DNA of 64,000 nt from the NCBI GenBank assembly GCA_963556145.1, contig OY744467.1, positions 6,014,001-6,078,000 on the forward strand. Reading direction: 5' to 3'. The position numbers and the translations under genes were made by a program. Origin of the DNA: Hygrocybe punicea. Its lineage: Eukaryota > Basidiomycota > Agaricomycetes > Agaricales > Hygrophoraceae. The stretch's first letter is position 1, and every line of letters begins with the position of its first letter. The notes under the pieces were generated by a model. It searched no databases. It was not told the origin of the DNA and saw only the letters and a program-made list of their open reading frames with translations. Positions 34,945 through 45,605 of the stretch are shown here, piece after piece.

Positions 34945-34952
34945 TATATAAA
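34945..34952 (+). promoter_or_regulatory. TATA-like box with GTCAGTG repeats downstream
   Basis: TATATAAA is followed by CAGTCACTG/GTCAGTG-type short repeats, as at the secreted-protein promoter at 37819. Downstream there is only a 20-codon frame (ATG at about 35053), so no gene can be named. Confidence 0.3.
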
Positions 34953-35326
34953 CCAGTCACTGCCAGTCACTCCAGCTGGCACTGTCTTCTCCTGTCAGTG
35001 TCAGTGTCGGTGTCAGCGCACTGGCAGCTCAGTTAGCCCAGCATTCACTTCTATGATGGCCCTCCATTTCGCCCGCCCTTGGTTACCAAAGAGAAGCTAC
35101 ATTTCAGGCACCTGATGCAAATAAGCGGGAACCGTCGGGACATGTAACTTCGTGATAGCCTGAGGTAGTCACGGTCATCAGTCCACAGGAGAAGCTATTA
35201 CCTGGTCGAGATTAACGTTTGTGATAAGGAAATATGTACTATTTATACACCAGCAGTATACAGTACATTCTAGTTACACGAAATAAAATAAAATAAACCA
35301 AAGAGTGAGTGCATGGAACATTTGCT

Positions 35327-37041
35327 TCATGACACCGCAACAGCCACGCTTGCCGGGACTACTTCCACCTTCTCCACCTTCTCCACCTGCTCCACCTTCG
35401 CCGTCTCTTCCATCCCTTGACTCTTCCTCACCGTCTCAAACAGCCTCATAAACCTCTTCCTCGCCCCAACCGTCACAACACCCCGGGTCTCCAGCGCAGC
35501 CTCGTCCATCACAACCATTTCCATCCACGTCAAGCCCTCAAAGCTAGCCGCATACTTGTGCAGTCGCAGCGCCTTCAACCACGCCGGAACATCCTTCAAC
35601 AACTCCGGATCCGTCTCGTGCTCCCGGTTGATCACACCCGATGCCGGCCCATTGCTCGACGCACTCTTCATCCCCGCGCTCTTGACCGATCCACCGCTCT
35701 TCAGACCTGCAGACGCCTGGCTCGCACGCCACCTGCCACCCGCATGTGATGGTGGCGACGCCGTATACCCAGATGGCGCAATCCCATTCACGAACATCTG
35801 CACAGCAAGCAGCTGCGCCTCGGGCGACACGCCCATCGCGCTCAGCATATTCAGATTATATGGCGTTGTTGGGATGACGCCCGCCGGAGTCGGCATTGGT
35901 GGGGATGCGCCATTCATCGAGTAGCTAAGAGACCCACCCGTTCCACTGGCGCCCTTCTTCTTGGCACCCTTCTGCACACGGCGGTAGATTGCGGCATCCC
36001 CGATCTGCGGAACGACGCCCTCCGCATTCCACAGGGACACCTTGCCATCGGCGTTGGGGGCAACCTCACTGGAACCTTTGGGGAACATCGACACGAGGGG
36101 AGTAACGACCATGCTCGACCAGCTCTCATGCTCTGGCGGTGTCACTACGGACGACTCGCCAGTGCTCGGCGTGGGCATGCCAGAATCTTGCTCCTCTTCG
36201 ATGGTGGCAGGGTGGCGCTCGGGGGGCCCCCATGTGCTGCGCCCCTCCTCACCAGCGGGGAGGATTGGGGCAGAAGCGGGCACGGCAAGGTGATTGACGG
36301 CCCGAGAGGCGTTCAGCCGTTGGCGTTGTTGAGCTAGGGTGGCCGCGGAGTCTTTGATTTTGGATGAGGGTGGGGTATCTACGGGCGACGGTAGAGAAAG
36401 AAATTGAAGGTTGTTGCGGTTGGCGGGCGCGCTGATGTTTCCCGGGGTGAATGATCGTGCGAGTGGTGATAGGTGGGACGGTTTGGACTTGAGCTGACCC
36501 ATCTGCATGGGGGAAACTGATAGCACTCATCAATACACAAGAGTAGGCGTGAGGAGAGAGGGAAGACGTACATCCGGTGTTTGGAGACAAGCTCGCTGTC
36601 ATGGGATCCGACCTAGACATTTGTTGCAATACGGCGATGAAGAACTTGATTTGGCTTTGCGTTGAATGTTGAAGAAGGCTGTAGAGTGACGCCGTGCGTT
36701 CTGGCTCTGAGAGAACCTTGAACCCTGAATAATGTGATGATAAATTAACAACAGATGGGAATTATTGACTGAAGAGTGACTTGCATTGCTCGATAGCGGC
36801 CAACTCGTCTTTAAATTTCACGTCCATGGAAGCCGCAGCCATCTCTTCCTATTCCAGGTCCGTTGATGTGATGCATGAGAGCGAAGTGTGGAAGCACGTA
36901 CCAGGGTCGTCTCATATTGTTGAAACGAATCAAACCACTGGTCGATGCCCTCAGCCCCTAGATAATACCATGAATGTCAAAAAAGAAAACATTCACAACG
37001 AAAAGCAGCCAACCTGGAGTTCTCGTAACTGGAGAAGCCAT
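35327..37041 (-). CDS. VTS1: Vts1/Smaug-type SAM-domain RNA-binding protein, 496 aa
   Basis: Minus-strand exons 37041-37014, 36957-36902, 36848-36785, 36724-36572 and 36516-35327 join in frame (497 codons). The intron after CAAT at 36784 uses a GC-AG pair (GCAAGT donor), giving the expected IEQWFKVLSEPE. The N-terminal helical region (GAEGIDQWFDSFQQYETTL ... RTASLYSLLQHSTQSQIKFF, QQMSRSDPMTASLSPNTG) is characteristic of fungal Vts1. The SAM domain is near the C terminus (about residues 405-468; DVPAWLKALRLHKYAASFEG, VTVGARKRFMRLFETVRKSQ). Yeast Vts1 binds SRE hairpins in mRNAs and recruits Ccr4-Not deadenylase; the same post-transcriptional role is expected here. Confidence 0.92.
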
Positions 37042-37818
37042 GAATACCCACTAGCGCGAAGAAAGTATGAAGAAGAGTAGTGGTTGGACCAGCAGCGCCT
37101 TTTATTGACGAGATCGTTGACGAGAGGGGAGGCGCGGAGGACAGATACCACTCCAACAGATCCATGACGACCCAGCTATAAGTAACCCGTTGCACTCGCT
37201 TTGATCAACCCGTTGATATAGCTACAACAAGGTTGTGCACCGCCGCATGCCACAGCGGGATTGATGGTGATGAGACAGCACTGCCCATTTCTTGATCATA
37301 CTCAGTGAGAATTTTTTTTTTGGGCCTCATCTCGGCTGTAGGCTGGGCACCAGGGTCGCACCACCAGCCTGTGCTCGGATTTGCAGAGAACCTACTGTGG
37401 CCCACTGACCATTCCAGTATTACTGTAGTGTGCATCAAAATTGGTCGGTCCAGACCCCTGAAGCCTGAGCTGATCGTCAGTCGTGAGTGATCATGATAGT
37501 ACTGTGATAAACGCATTTGATCTCCTGTGGGGCGGTTGCCTCGTCTTGCTTCGCCATCGTCGTTCATCGCCATCGTCGTTCATCGCCATCACCGTCTCTT
37601 GTCCATCCTCGATGAAACCACCACCGGAGGCTGAAAGTGTTACATTATATCCAATTGTAACACTTTTTTTTTCAAAGACATCCCTCGATCGCTCTCGCCG
37701 GTCGATGGTCGCATCACAAGTCGGCCCTTGCTTTTCCGAGTCATTGACCCTCGTTGTCATTTGATAATCTTCGAGCGGGTTGTTACAGGTCAAACAGCGA
37801 AAAACAGAAAATGACCGC
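37042..37818. other. Intergenic region between divergent genes
   Basis: Holds the promoter of VTS1 (minus) and that of the secreted-protein gene (plus). Contains a CATCGTCGTTCATCGC direct repeat near 37555-37590 and a short hairpin AGTGTTACA...TGTAACACT near 37638-37664. No gene supported. Confidence 0.45.
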
Positions 37819-37826
37819 TATATAAG
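37819..37826 (+). promoter_or_regulatory. TATA box of the secreted repeat-protein gene
   Basis: TATATAAG, 156 bp before the ATG at 37982, followed by three copies of TGCTGGTCAG in the presumed leader. Confidence 0.5.
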
Positions 37827-37981
37827 ATCGACGTTTATGTCCCTTGCTGGTCAGTGCTGGTCAGTGCTGGTCACGATCACTTTGCTTCAACTTTCAACTT
37901 CACTCCTCCTTGTCACAGATAGAGCAGGCCCTCTTTCTCGCACACTTTCAGACTTTAAATCCTCTCACGTCTTCTCCAATC

Positions 37982-39165
37982 ATGCGTTTCTCAGACATAC
38001 TCATCGCCCTCATTATCCCGGCTGTGGCTCTAAGCTTTCCTGTCCACCAGTAAGGGGATTCAGTATTTGATCCTGATGCTTCTCAATTCTTTCTCGGCAG
38101 TACATCCTACAACATTGATCGGCGAGTATGTTCATTTGTCTTTGTGTTCTACAAAATTGGGTTATTTATTGTATCTACGGTCGTGGATTCAGTCGTAAGT
38201 GGACTCAGTGTTCATTAAAATCTGATGCCATCTAACCTGGAGGTGCCAGCGACCAACCGCATTTGGGGCCCGCGACATTACCCACAAAGACGATGGGGCG
38301 AAAAGCGAAAAAGCAACAAATGGAGATGAGTACGTTTCTACACCGTGCATACATGACTAATAGATGGGCATTATCAATGACAACTAGCTGCGCTGCCGAT
38401 GATGCTCCCGGAACCAGCCGAAGTGGCGACGATGAGTGCTCAGGAGAAACGTATGTTTCTACAGCGTGTACATGAGGGGATCCTGACTAATAATACATGG
38501 GCATGATTTGTGCCGTGTCGCAGTCAACTTGCTAAAAAAGGAATTGTTACCACTTGCCCGTCGTGTCGATACTCATCGAACATGGTTAACATCGGGCGAG
38601 AAATGTACGTTTATTGTTATTATATTGGATTAGTGTTGAGCCTTTTGCTACAGTCATGCCCTATAGCACGCTTGGTGACGTGATTCGCTCTGACAAGGAA
38701 CAATTTGCCGAAGCGTTGGTTTGGTTGGCTGCCGTTCAGCAAGTTGGTAAAGCCAAGGAGCCAGATCTGGGGGAGTTCACGAAGGTACAGCAGGCAATTC
38801 AGCTCATGGAACAGCAAGCGGAGACGCTGCTGCAGACGGTAGAGGAGCTGCAAAGGGCAGAGGCAGAGGAGCTGCAAAAGGCAATGGAGCCGCAACAGGC
38901 AATGGAGGAGCAAAAAGGGACAAAGAAAAAGAAGAAAAAGAAGAAAAAGACAGTGGGGGAGAAGACAAAGACAGTGGGGGTGGAAGATCAGGTAGAGGGG
39001 GTGGGAGGTAAGGTAGAGGGGGTGGGAGGTAAGGTAGAGGGGGTGGAAGACACGGTAGAGGGGGTGGTGGGATCGGCAAAGCCAGATGCTGGGGAAACGA
39101 CTGAGAAAAAGAGAAAGAAGAAGAGGAAGCCAAGGGCATCATCAAATGACAATCATGATGGATGA
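37982..39165 (+). CDS. Secreted protein with Lys-rich and VEGVGGK repeats, 282 aa
   Basis: Six exons (37982-38049, 38101-38125, 38250-38329, 38388-38450, 38524-38604, 38634-39165) all join in phase, giving 283 codons with TGA. The N terminus MRFSDILIALIIPAVALSFP is a clear signal peptide. The middle has two CX2C-like pieces (DCAADDAPG, TCPSCRYSSNM), then a helical, Gln/Glu-rich region (QAIQLMEQQAETLLQTVEEL), a poly-Lys stretch, three VEGVGGK-type units and a basic KKRKKKRKPR end. No known family. Introns 3 and 4 share sequence (TTTCTACA(C/G)CGTG ... GACTAATA ... ATGGGCAT), pointing to local exon-intron duplication. Role unknown; a basic effector-like or cell-wall protein is possible. Confidence 0.7.
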
Positions 39166-40329
39166 TACCCAGTCAAAATTCTGTAGTTTTAGATTGGATG
39201 GTGCTCGGTCACAAGAAACTATACCCAAATGCGATTATCAAATAACACTGCCAGACTACATCAGGAAATGGGGTTCGGTCTTATCCCGCCTTAGTCAGCT
39301 CTTAGTCAGCACTTAGCTGTCTTAGAGCGTCTTAAGCACTAAGATGACTAAGATGAAATTAAGTAGGTCTCTCTGCTTGAATGACTTAAATCTGACTTAT
39401 TGTCGACTTATCAATCTTAAATAGTACTTATTCTTCTATTATTTCACTTAGAATGGATATTTGCAGAAATCAATAAAATATATTACTATTATATTAACTA
39501 CAGGACAAGTACAGTATGTTCGAGTAATGCCACACCCAGTATCCAGCTGGTGCTGCTACTGCCGCCGCCGCCGTGCTGCTAACGGTGGTGCTGCGGCTGC
39601 TGGTGATGCCATGCTGGTGGTGCTAGTGGTGCTGGTGTTGCCGCCGCTGCCGCCATGCTGGTGCTGGTGGTGCCGCCATTTCTGGTGGTGGTCGTAGCAT
39701 AGCCGCCGTTGCTGGTGGTGGTGGTGTTGCAGCCGTTGCATTGCTGCCACTGGTGGTGGTGCCGCTGTTTCTGGTGGTGGTCGTAGCGTAGCCGCTGCCG
39801 CTGTGATGGTGCTGGTGTTGGTGTTGGTGCTGCTGCTGCTGCTGTGCTGGTGGTGGTGCCACCGTTTCTGGTGGTGGTCATAGCGTAGCCACTGCCGCCG
39901 TGCTGGTGCTGGTGCTGATTCTGGTGCTGGTGGTGCTGGTGGACCTACCGCCGTTGTGTGCTATTGCTGGTGGTTCTACCGCCGTGGTGGGCTATTGCTG
40001 GTGGTGCTACCGACATGATGGAGCTGGTGCTGGTGGTGCCACCATTTCTGGTGGTGGTCGTAGCGTAGCCGCCATTGCTGGTGGTCGTGGTTGTGGGGGT
40101 CGCAGCATAGCTGCCGTTGCTGGTGGTCGTGGTCGTGGTGTTGCAGCTGTTGCGTTGCCGCCACTGGTGGTGGTGGTGCCGCCGTTTCTGGTGGTGGTCA
40201 TAGCGTAGCCGCTGCCGCCGTGATGGTGCTGGTGTTGTGTTGGTGCTGGTGTCGCCACTGGTGGTACTGGTGGTTCTACCGCCGTGGTGTGCTAGTGCTG
40301 GTGGTGCTACCGACGTGATGGTGCTGGTG

Positions 40330-41824
40330 TAGTGTTGCCGTAGTTCGGTTCCGAACCTAGCCGAACCCGGTTCAAACCCCGAACCGAACCCTAGGTTCAG
40401 TCTAAGTTCAGCCAAGTGCTGAACCGGACCGCGGGTTCAGTTCCGGGTTTCGAGGCCTGCCGGATTTCCTGAACGGCTCCAAACCGCGTCCAAACCGCGA
40501 ACGCGGATATTTTTAAGGTATTTATTTCATTTATTTTTCGCATTCCTTTACTTACTTTTTCGTGTTAAACGGTATCATGTGACCGTTACAGGTAGCTTTC
40601 TTCACCAACACGCAACAACGCAAGGCCAATGAACGCGACACAATGTCGCGTTCATGAACACAGGTACGTATTTTACTTTCCTGAACTTTACTAATGTTGC
40701 CTGCTACAGGAAGCTCGACCGCGACCGCAGTGTGACCACACCCACGGCCGCGAGATGACCACCCAACGCCAACCCAATGCCAACGGACGCGCGACAGCTG
40801 CAACACCACCACCACCACCACCACCACCACCACCAGCGGCGGCAACAACAACGGCAACGACAACCACGACGGCCAGCAGCAGCAGCAGCAATGCCGGCAG
40901 CAGCAGCAGCAGCAACGGCAACGGCAACGGCAGCGGCAGCAGCAACGGCCACGACAGCAGCGGCAGCAGTGGCAGCAGCAACGGCGACGGCAGCAGGAGC
41001 AGCGCCGGCAGCGGCAGCAACGACGGCAGCAACGACGGCAGCAACGACGGCAGCAACGGCGGCAACAGCAGCAGCAGCAGCAGCAACAGCGGCAGCAGCA
41101 ACGGCGACAGCAGCAGCAGCGGCAGCAGCAACGGTGACAGCAGCAGCAGCGGCAGCAGCAACGGCGACGGCAGCAGGAGCAGCGCCGGCAGCGGCAGCAA
41201 CGATGGCAGCAACGACGGCAGCAACGGCGACGGCAGCAGGAGCAGCGCCGGCAGCGGCAGCAACGATGGCAGCAACGACGGCAGCAACGGCGACGGCAGC
41301 AGGAGCAGCGCCGGCAGCGGCAGCAACGATGGCAGCAACGACGGCAGCAACGACGGCAGCAGCAGTATCAGCAGCAACGGCGGCAACAGCAGCAACGGCG
41401 GCAACAGCAGCAGCAGCAGCAGCAGCAGCCGTGGCAGCAACACCACCACAACCATACCACCGCCCCGACAAGGACAACGGTTGGCAGCAGCAGCGCCGGC
41501 AATGCCACGCAGGGACCACAGGACAAGACCCCCCGTCCCTCCACATCCCTTGGGGACACCGGAGGGCTCCCCTGCACCCATCTACCTCGCGAAGTGCAGC
41601 GCCGTATCTATTGATACGCGCCTGCCATTCGCGAGGAGAACGGACGGGGTGAGCCCACCTCGGTCTGGGTTTCAGACCGCGTCTGAACCCAGACCGAACG
41701 CAAAGAGACGGTTCGACGCCGTCTGGGTCCGGGTTTGGCCATGCACCAAACCGGACCCGAAGTTCAGTTCGCGGTTCCGCCAAAAAGGGTCGGAACCGGA
41801 CCGAACTGAACTTCGGCAACACTA
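40330..41824. mobile_element. Non-autonomous hAT element hAT-N3 inside E1
   Basis: TAGTGTTGCCG(T/A)AGTTCGG start and TTCGGCAACACTA end, flanked by the 8-bp duplication TGCTGGTG (40322-40329 and 41825-41832). Contains a long CAG/GGC/AAC trinucleotide block (40790-41480) and a palindromic module at 41585-41636. Absent from E2, so it inserted after E1 and E2 diverged. Confidence 0.9.
41585..41636. repeat. 52-bp palindromic module in hAT-N3
   Basis: CCTCGCGAA-N13-TCTATTGA-N13-TTCGCGAGG, exactly symmetric about 41610.5; the 13-base spacers are themselves partly complementary. Confidence 0.8.
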
Positions 41825-42484
41825 TGCTGGTGCTGGTGGTGCCATTTCTGGTGGTGGTCATAGTGTAGCCACCGTTGCTGGGGCAGTGGTGGTGGTGGTG
41901 GTGTTGCAGCCGTTGCGTTGCTATCACTGGTGGTGGTGTTGCCACTATTATGTCGCCGCTGGTGGTGTTGCCGCCGTTGCGTTGCCGCCGTCACTGGTGG
42001 TGGTGGTGGTGGTGATGTTGCCGCTGTTGCATCGCTGTCGGCACCAGTGGTGGTGGTGTTGCAGCCATTCCATCGTGGTGGTGGTGCCGCCGTTGGGTCT
42101 TCGCCACGGTCACTGGTGGAGAAGGAGGTTGTGGCGGTCGTTTAAGAGAGGTAGCGCTTACCTTGTTGTTAAAACGAACCGTGTACAAATAAAGCCAAAG
42201 TTTGGACTTAGAGAAATTTTCGACTCGCCACTTTGATGTATATTACATAATCATCCACACTGAACTACGAAAAAGTGTTAAGGAAGCAAAAAGGGTAAAG
42301 ACAATGGAATATATGAAAAGTAAAAAAATTCTTAAGAAAAATAAAAACACAAAGTAAAAGTGTATGTTACTTAGTGCCTTAGATATACTTAGTCTACTTA
42401 TCGGACACTTAGTTTACTTAGCCTCTTATGGCTTGTGATTAAGTCAGCTAAGTCAAATAAGTCAAAACCCCATTTACTGATGAT

Positions 42485-43557
42485 GACCCCACCCGACTGA
42501 ATCATGTCACACATGACTTGGATGTCGAGACCCCAGTTGCGTGAATCATGTAAAGCCAAAATGGCCGAAATGGGCATTTGGGAAAAATCTGCTTCCTCTT
42601 GGGAGATGAGTGCTGAGCTGGCAAAATTGATTGGGGAAAAAAGTATTCACCTTTACAGTGGCTTGCTCGATTGCGGTGAGTTGGTGAAAGGGCCAGATGC
42701 TAAGATCCTTCAGGACGGTGCAAAGTGGAACATATTTATGAAACACACAAAGGATTCCATGCCAAAATGTCCAAAGGAGTGTATGCATTCTTGAAACCGT
42801 AACTTCAAGTGCGCATTGAGTCTTTTTTTCTTTGCAGGTATACGGAATCTGCAAGTGTTTATTTACCCTTCAGCTACTGGGCGCAAAGCGTCATTTTTTC
42901 CTCCTAGCAACAGAACGGGAGAGTTGGCGTATTTGCTTGCCAAGCTCTTCAGAATGGTATGCGCCTGAATGTATCGATTTGATTTAATCTGCAGAACAGC
43001 TGATAATGAGACCCTGGTAACATAAAATTCGAACTACCTCCACGCCGAGTTGTTTAGTGAGTTTCTGAGAGCGCTCCTCCTCGCTGACTCCCCCACCGTT
43101 GGTTAACTGTACACACAATCAGTACATGGTTACACGACATACCAACGACACGCACCAGAATGAATGGTGTCTTACTTTCCAACCCAGTCGTAAATAGGTA
43201 CAGCAGTGTAGGAAATGAGGAAGAAGACACACGTTCTGAATGGATTATTCCCCTCAAGCATGGCCAACGCACACTTTGCAGCTGGCAACACGTTGGGACC
43301 ACGTAGCAGAACACCATCCTAAAAACAACATAACAGATCGATAACGCACACCAAGCACGACGATATTATTACATACAATATCAAGAACAAAGGTGAGAGG
43401 TGCCAGTGTGCACGTGCTGGAAGCATGGCCCGGGGCAACTTCAAGTTGCAACTCAGTTTCAGCATACGAAAAAAAACCCTCGGTAGCACAAGACTCTCAC
43501 ACCTTGTCTACATCTTGAGGTGGGAGAAACTGAACGGTAGAATTTCCTCGGCAGTAG
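42485..43557 (-). pseudogene. HDHD5/CECR5-like HAD hydrolase, 5' half (inverted)
   Basis: Minus-strand exons recognised: about 43451-43377 (LAPLTFVLDI), 43318-43233 (DGVLLRGPNVLPAAK, with the DxD catalytic motif across the junction), 43174-43156, 43106-43038 (LTNGGGVSEEERSQKL), 42964-42867 (PVLLLGGKNDALRPVAEG), a piece ending at 42661 (SIWPFHQLTAIEQATVK) and the last up to 42485 (HDSRNWGLDIQVMCDMIQSG). This is the order of the YKR070w/CECR5 family of mitochondrial HAD-like phosphatases. The gene stops at the end of transposon E1; its continuation is on the other strand at 45606. The 5' end (about 43480-43557) and the junctions around 42860-42690 and 42660-42600 are not fully resolved. Confidence 0.85.
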
Positions 43558-45605
43558 CATCAGTAAATGGGGTTTTGACTTATTTGACTTAGCTGACTTA
43601 ATCACAAGCCATAAGAGGCTAAGTAAACTAAGTGTCCGATAAGTAGACTAAGTATATCTAAGGCACTAAGTAACATACACTTTTACTTTGTGTTTTTATT
43701 TTTCTTAAGAATTTTTTTACTTTTCATATATTGCATTGTCTTTACCCTTTTTGCTTCCTTAACACTTTTTCGTAGTTCAGTGTGGATGATTATGTAATAT
43801 ACATCGAAGTGGCAAGTCAAAAATTTCTCTAAGTCCAAACTTTGGCTTTATTTGTACACGGTTCGTTTTAACAACAAGGTAAGCGCTACCTCTCTTAAAC
43901 GACCGCCACAACCTCCTTCTCCACCAGTGACCGTGGCGAAGACCCAACGGCGGCACCACCACCACGATGGAACGGCTGCAACACCACCACCACTGGTGCC
44001 GACAGCGATGCAACAGCGGCAACATCACCACCACCACCACCACCACCAGTGACGGCGGCAATGCAACGGCGGCAACACCACCAGCGGCGACATAATAGTG
44101 GCAACACCACCACCAGTGATAGCAACGCAACGGCTGCAACACCACCACCACCACCACTGCCCCAGCAACGGCGGCTACACTACGACCACCACCAGAAACG
44201 GCACCACCAGCACCAGCACCATCACGTCGGTAGCACCACCAGCAATAGCCCACCACGGCGGTAGAACCACCAGCAATAGCACACGACGGCGGTAGGTCCA
44301 CCAGCACCACCAGCACCAGAATCAGCACCAGCACCAGCACGGCGGCAGTGGCTACGCTATGACCACCACCACCAGCACAGCGGCAGCAGCAGCACCAACA
44401 CCAACACCAGCACCATCACGGCGGCAGCAGCTACGCTATGACCACCACCAGAAACGGCGGCACCACCACCAGTGGCAGCAATGCAATGGCTGCAACACCA
44501 CCACCACCAGCAACAGCGGCTACGCTACGACCACCACCAGAAATGGCGGCACCACCAGCACCAGCATGGTGGCAGCGGCGGCAACACCAGCACCACTAGC
44601 ACCACCAGCATGGCATCACCAGCAGCTGCAGCACCACTGTTAGCAGCATGGCGGCGGCAGCAGTAGCAGCACCAGCTGGATACTGGGTGTGGCATTACTC
44701 GAACATACTGTACTTGTCCTGTAGTTAATATAATAGTAATATATTTTATTGATTTCTGCAAATATCCATTCTAAGTGAAATAATAGAAGAATAAGTACTA
44801 TTTAAGATTGATAAGTCGACAATAAGTCAGATTTAAGTCATTCAAGCAGAGAGACCTACTTAATTTCGTCTTAGTCGTCTTAGTGCTTACAGCCGTTTTC
44901 AGCGAGTATTGGAAACACGATTTCTAAATGGTGGCTGTGCATTTCTGAATAAGGAAGCTGCCGAGAACCCGAGGTTTGATGAGTATATTACATAAGATAG
45001 ATGTCATCCATATATGGCTACACCACATGACTTAGCGTGACAGACAGTAAAATGACAATAGATAATGGTTAAGGACAATAGAAAAAAAGGTGTTGCAGAG
45101 AAAGATTTAGAGGGCACTTCAAAAGGGGTTGTTGTATTTAAAACCATGATTTTCTATCAGGTGAAGGAGGAGGTTGGTAGTTTAATCAGGAGAAGCTGGT
45201 GTGATGCTTTGTGACGTGCTGTGTAACATTGGAACTGAATGCTTATCTCCTCCTTCATCTCATAGAAAATCATGGTTTTAAATACACCAACCCCTTTTGA
45301 AGTGCCCTCTAAATCTTTCTCTGCAACACCTTTTTTTCTATTGTCCTTAACCATTATCTATTGTCATTTTACTGTCTGTCACGCTAAGTCATGTGGTGTA
45401 GCCATATATGGATGACATCTATCTTATGTAATATACTCATCAAACCTCGGGTTCTCGGCAGCTTCCTTATTCAGAAATGCACAGCCACCATTTAGAAATC
45501 GTGTTTCCAATACTCGCTGAAAACGGCTGTAAGACGCTCTAAGACAGCTAAGTGCTGACTAAGAGCTGACTAAGGCGGGATAAGACCGAACCCCATTTCC
45601 TGATG
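43558..45605 (-). mobile_element. Non-autonomous Plavaka-type element E2 (inverted copy of E1)
   Basis: Starts CATCAGTAAATGGGGTTTTG and ends GAACCCCATTTCCTGATG, i.e. the reverse of E1, with the same subterminal CTTA repeats and an ACC trinucleotide interior (43920-44690). It lacks hAT-N3 and carries instead a 640-bp foldback MITE. Right flank is the 3' half of the HAD-hydrolase gene. Confidence 0.85.
44890..45529. mobile_element. 640-bp foldback MITE with TA duplication, nested in E2
   Basis: CAGCCGTTTTCAGCGAGT at the left matches the complement at the right end. The arms pair for about 270 bp around a loop near 45165-45250. Comparison with E1 shows the insertion split CTTA|AGACG, with TA duplicated on both sides, as for Tc1/mariner-type MITEs. 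Non-coding. Confidence 0.85.

Larger units (their letters stand above)
39259..42481 (+). mobile_element. Non-autonomous Plavaka-type element E1
   Basis: The left end CATCAGGAAATGGGGTTCGG and its first 180 bp match the left end of the 7.2 kb Plavaka element at 47434. The right end is AAAACCCCATTTACTGAT, with many CTTA/ACTTA subterminal repeats. The interior is a GGT/CTG trinucleotide repeat block (39540-42130) interrupted by hAT-N3; there is no transposase. The inverted sister copy E2 is at 43558. Its right flank is the broken HAD-hydrolase gene. Left flanking CTA matches CTA next to the far end of E2 (as expected after an inversion). Confidence 0.85.

Noticed and set aside
40755..42236. 493-aa plus-strand frame and 413-aa minus-strand frame
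   Set aside because: Ser/Asn/Gly or Ala/Val homopolymer-like translations of the trinucleotide block in hAT-N3; open on both strands, no domain.
42504..42794. Plus-strand 96-aa frame with natural-looking composition
   Set aside because: It is antisense to exons of the HAD-hydrolase remnant, which has clear family motifs on the minus strand.
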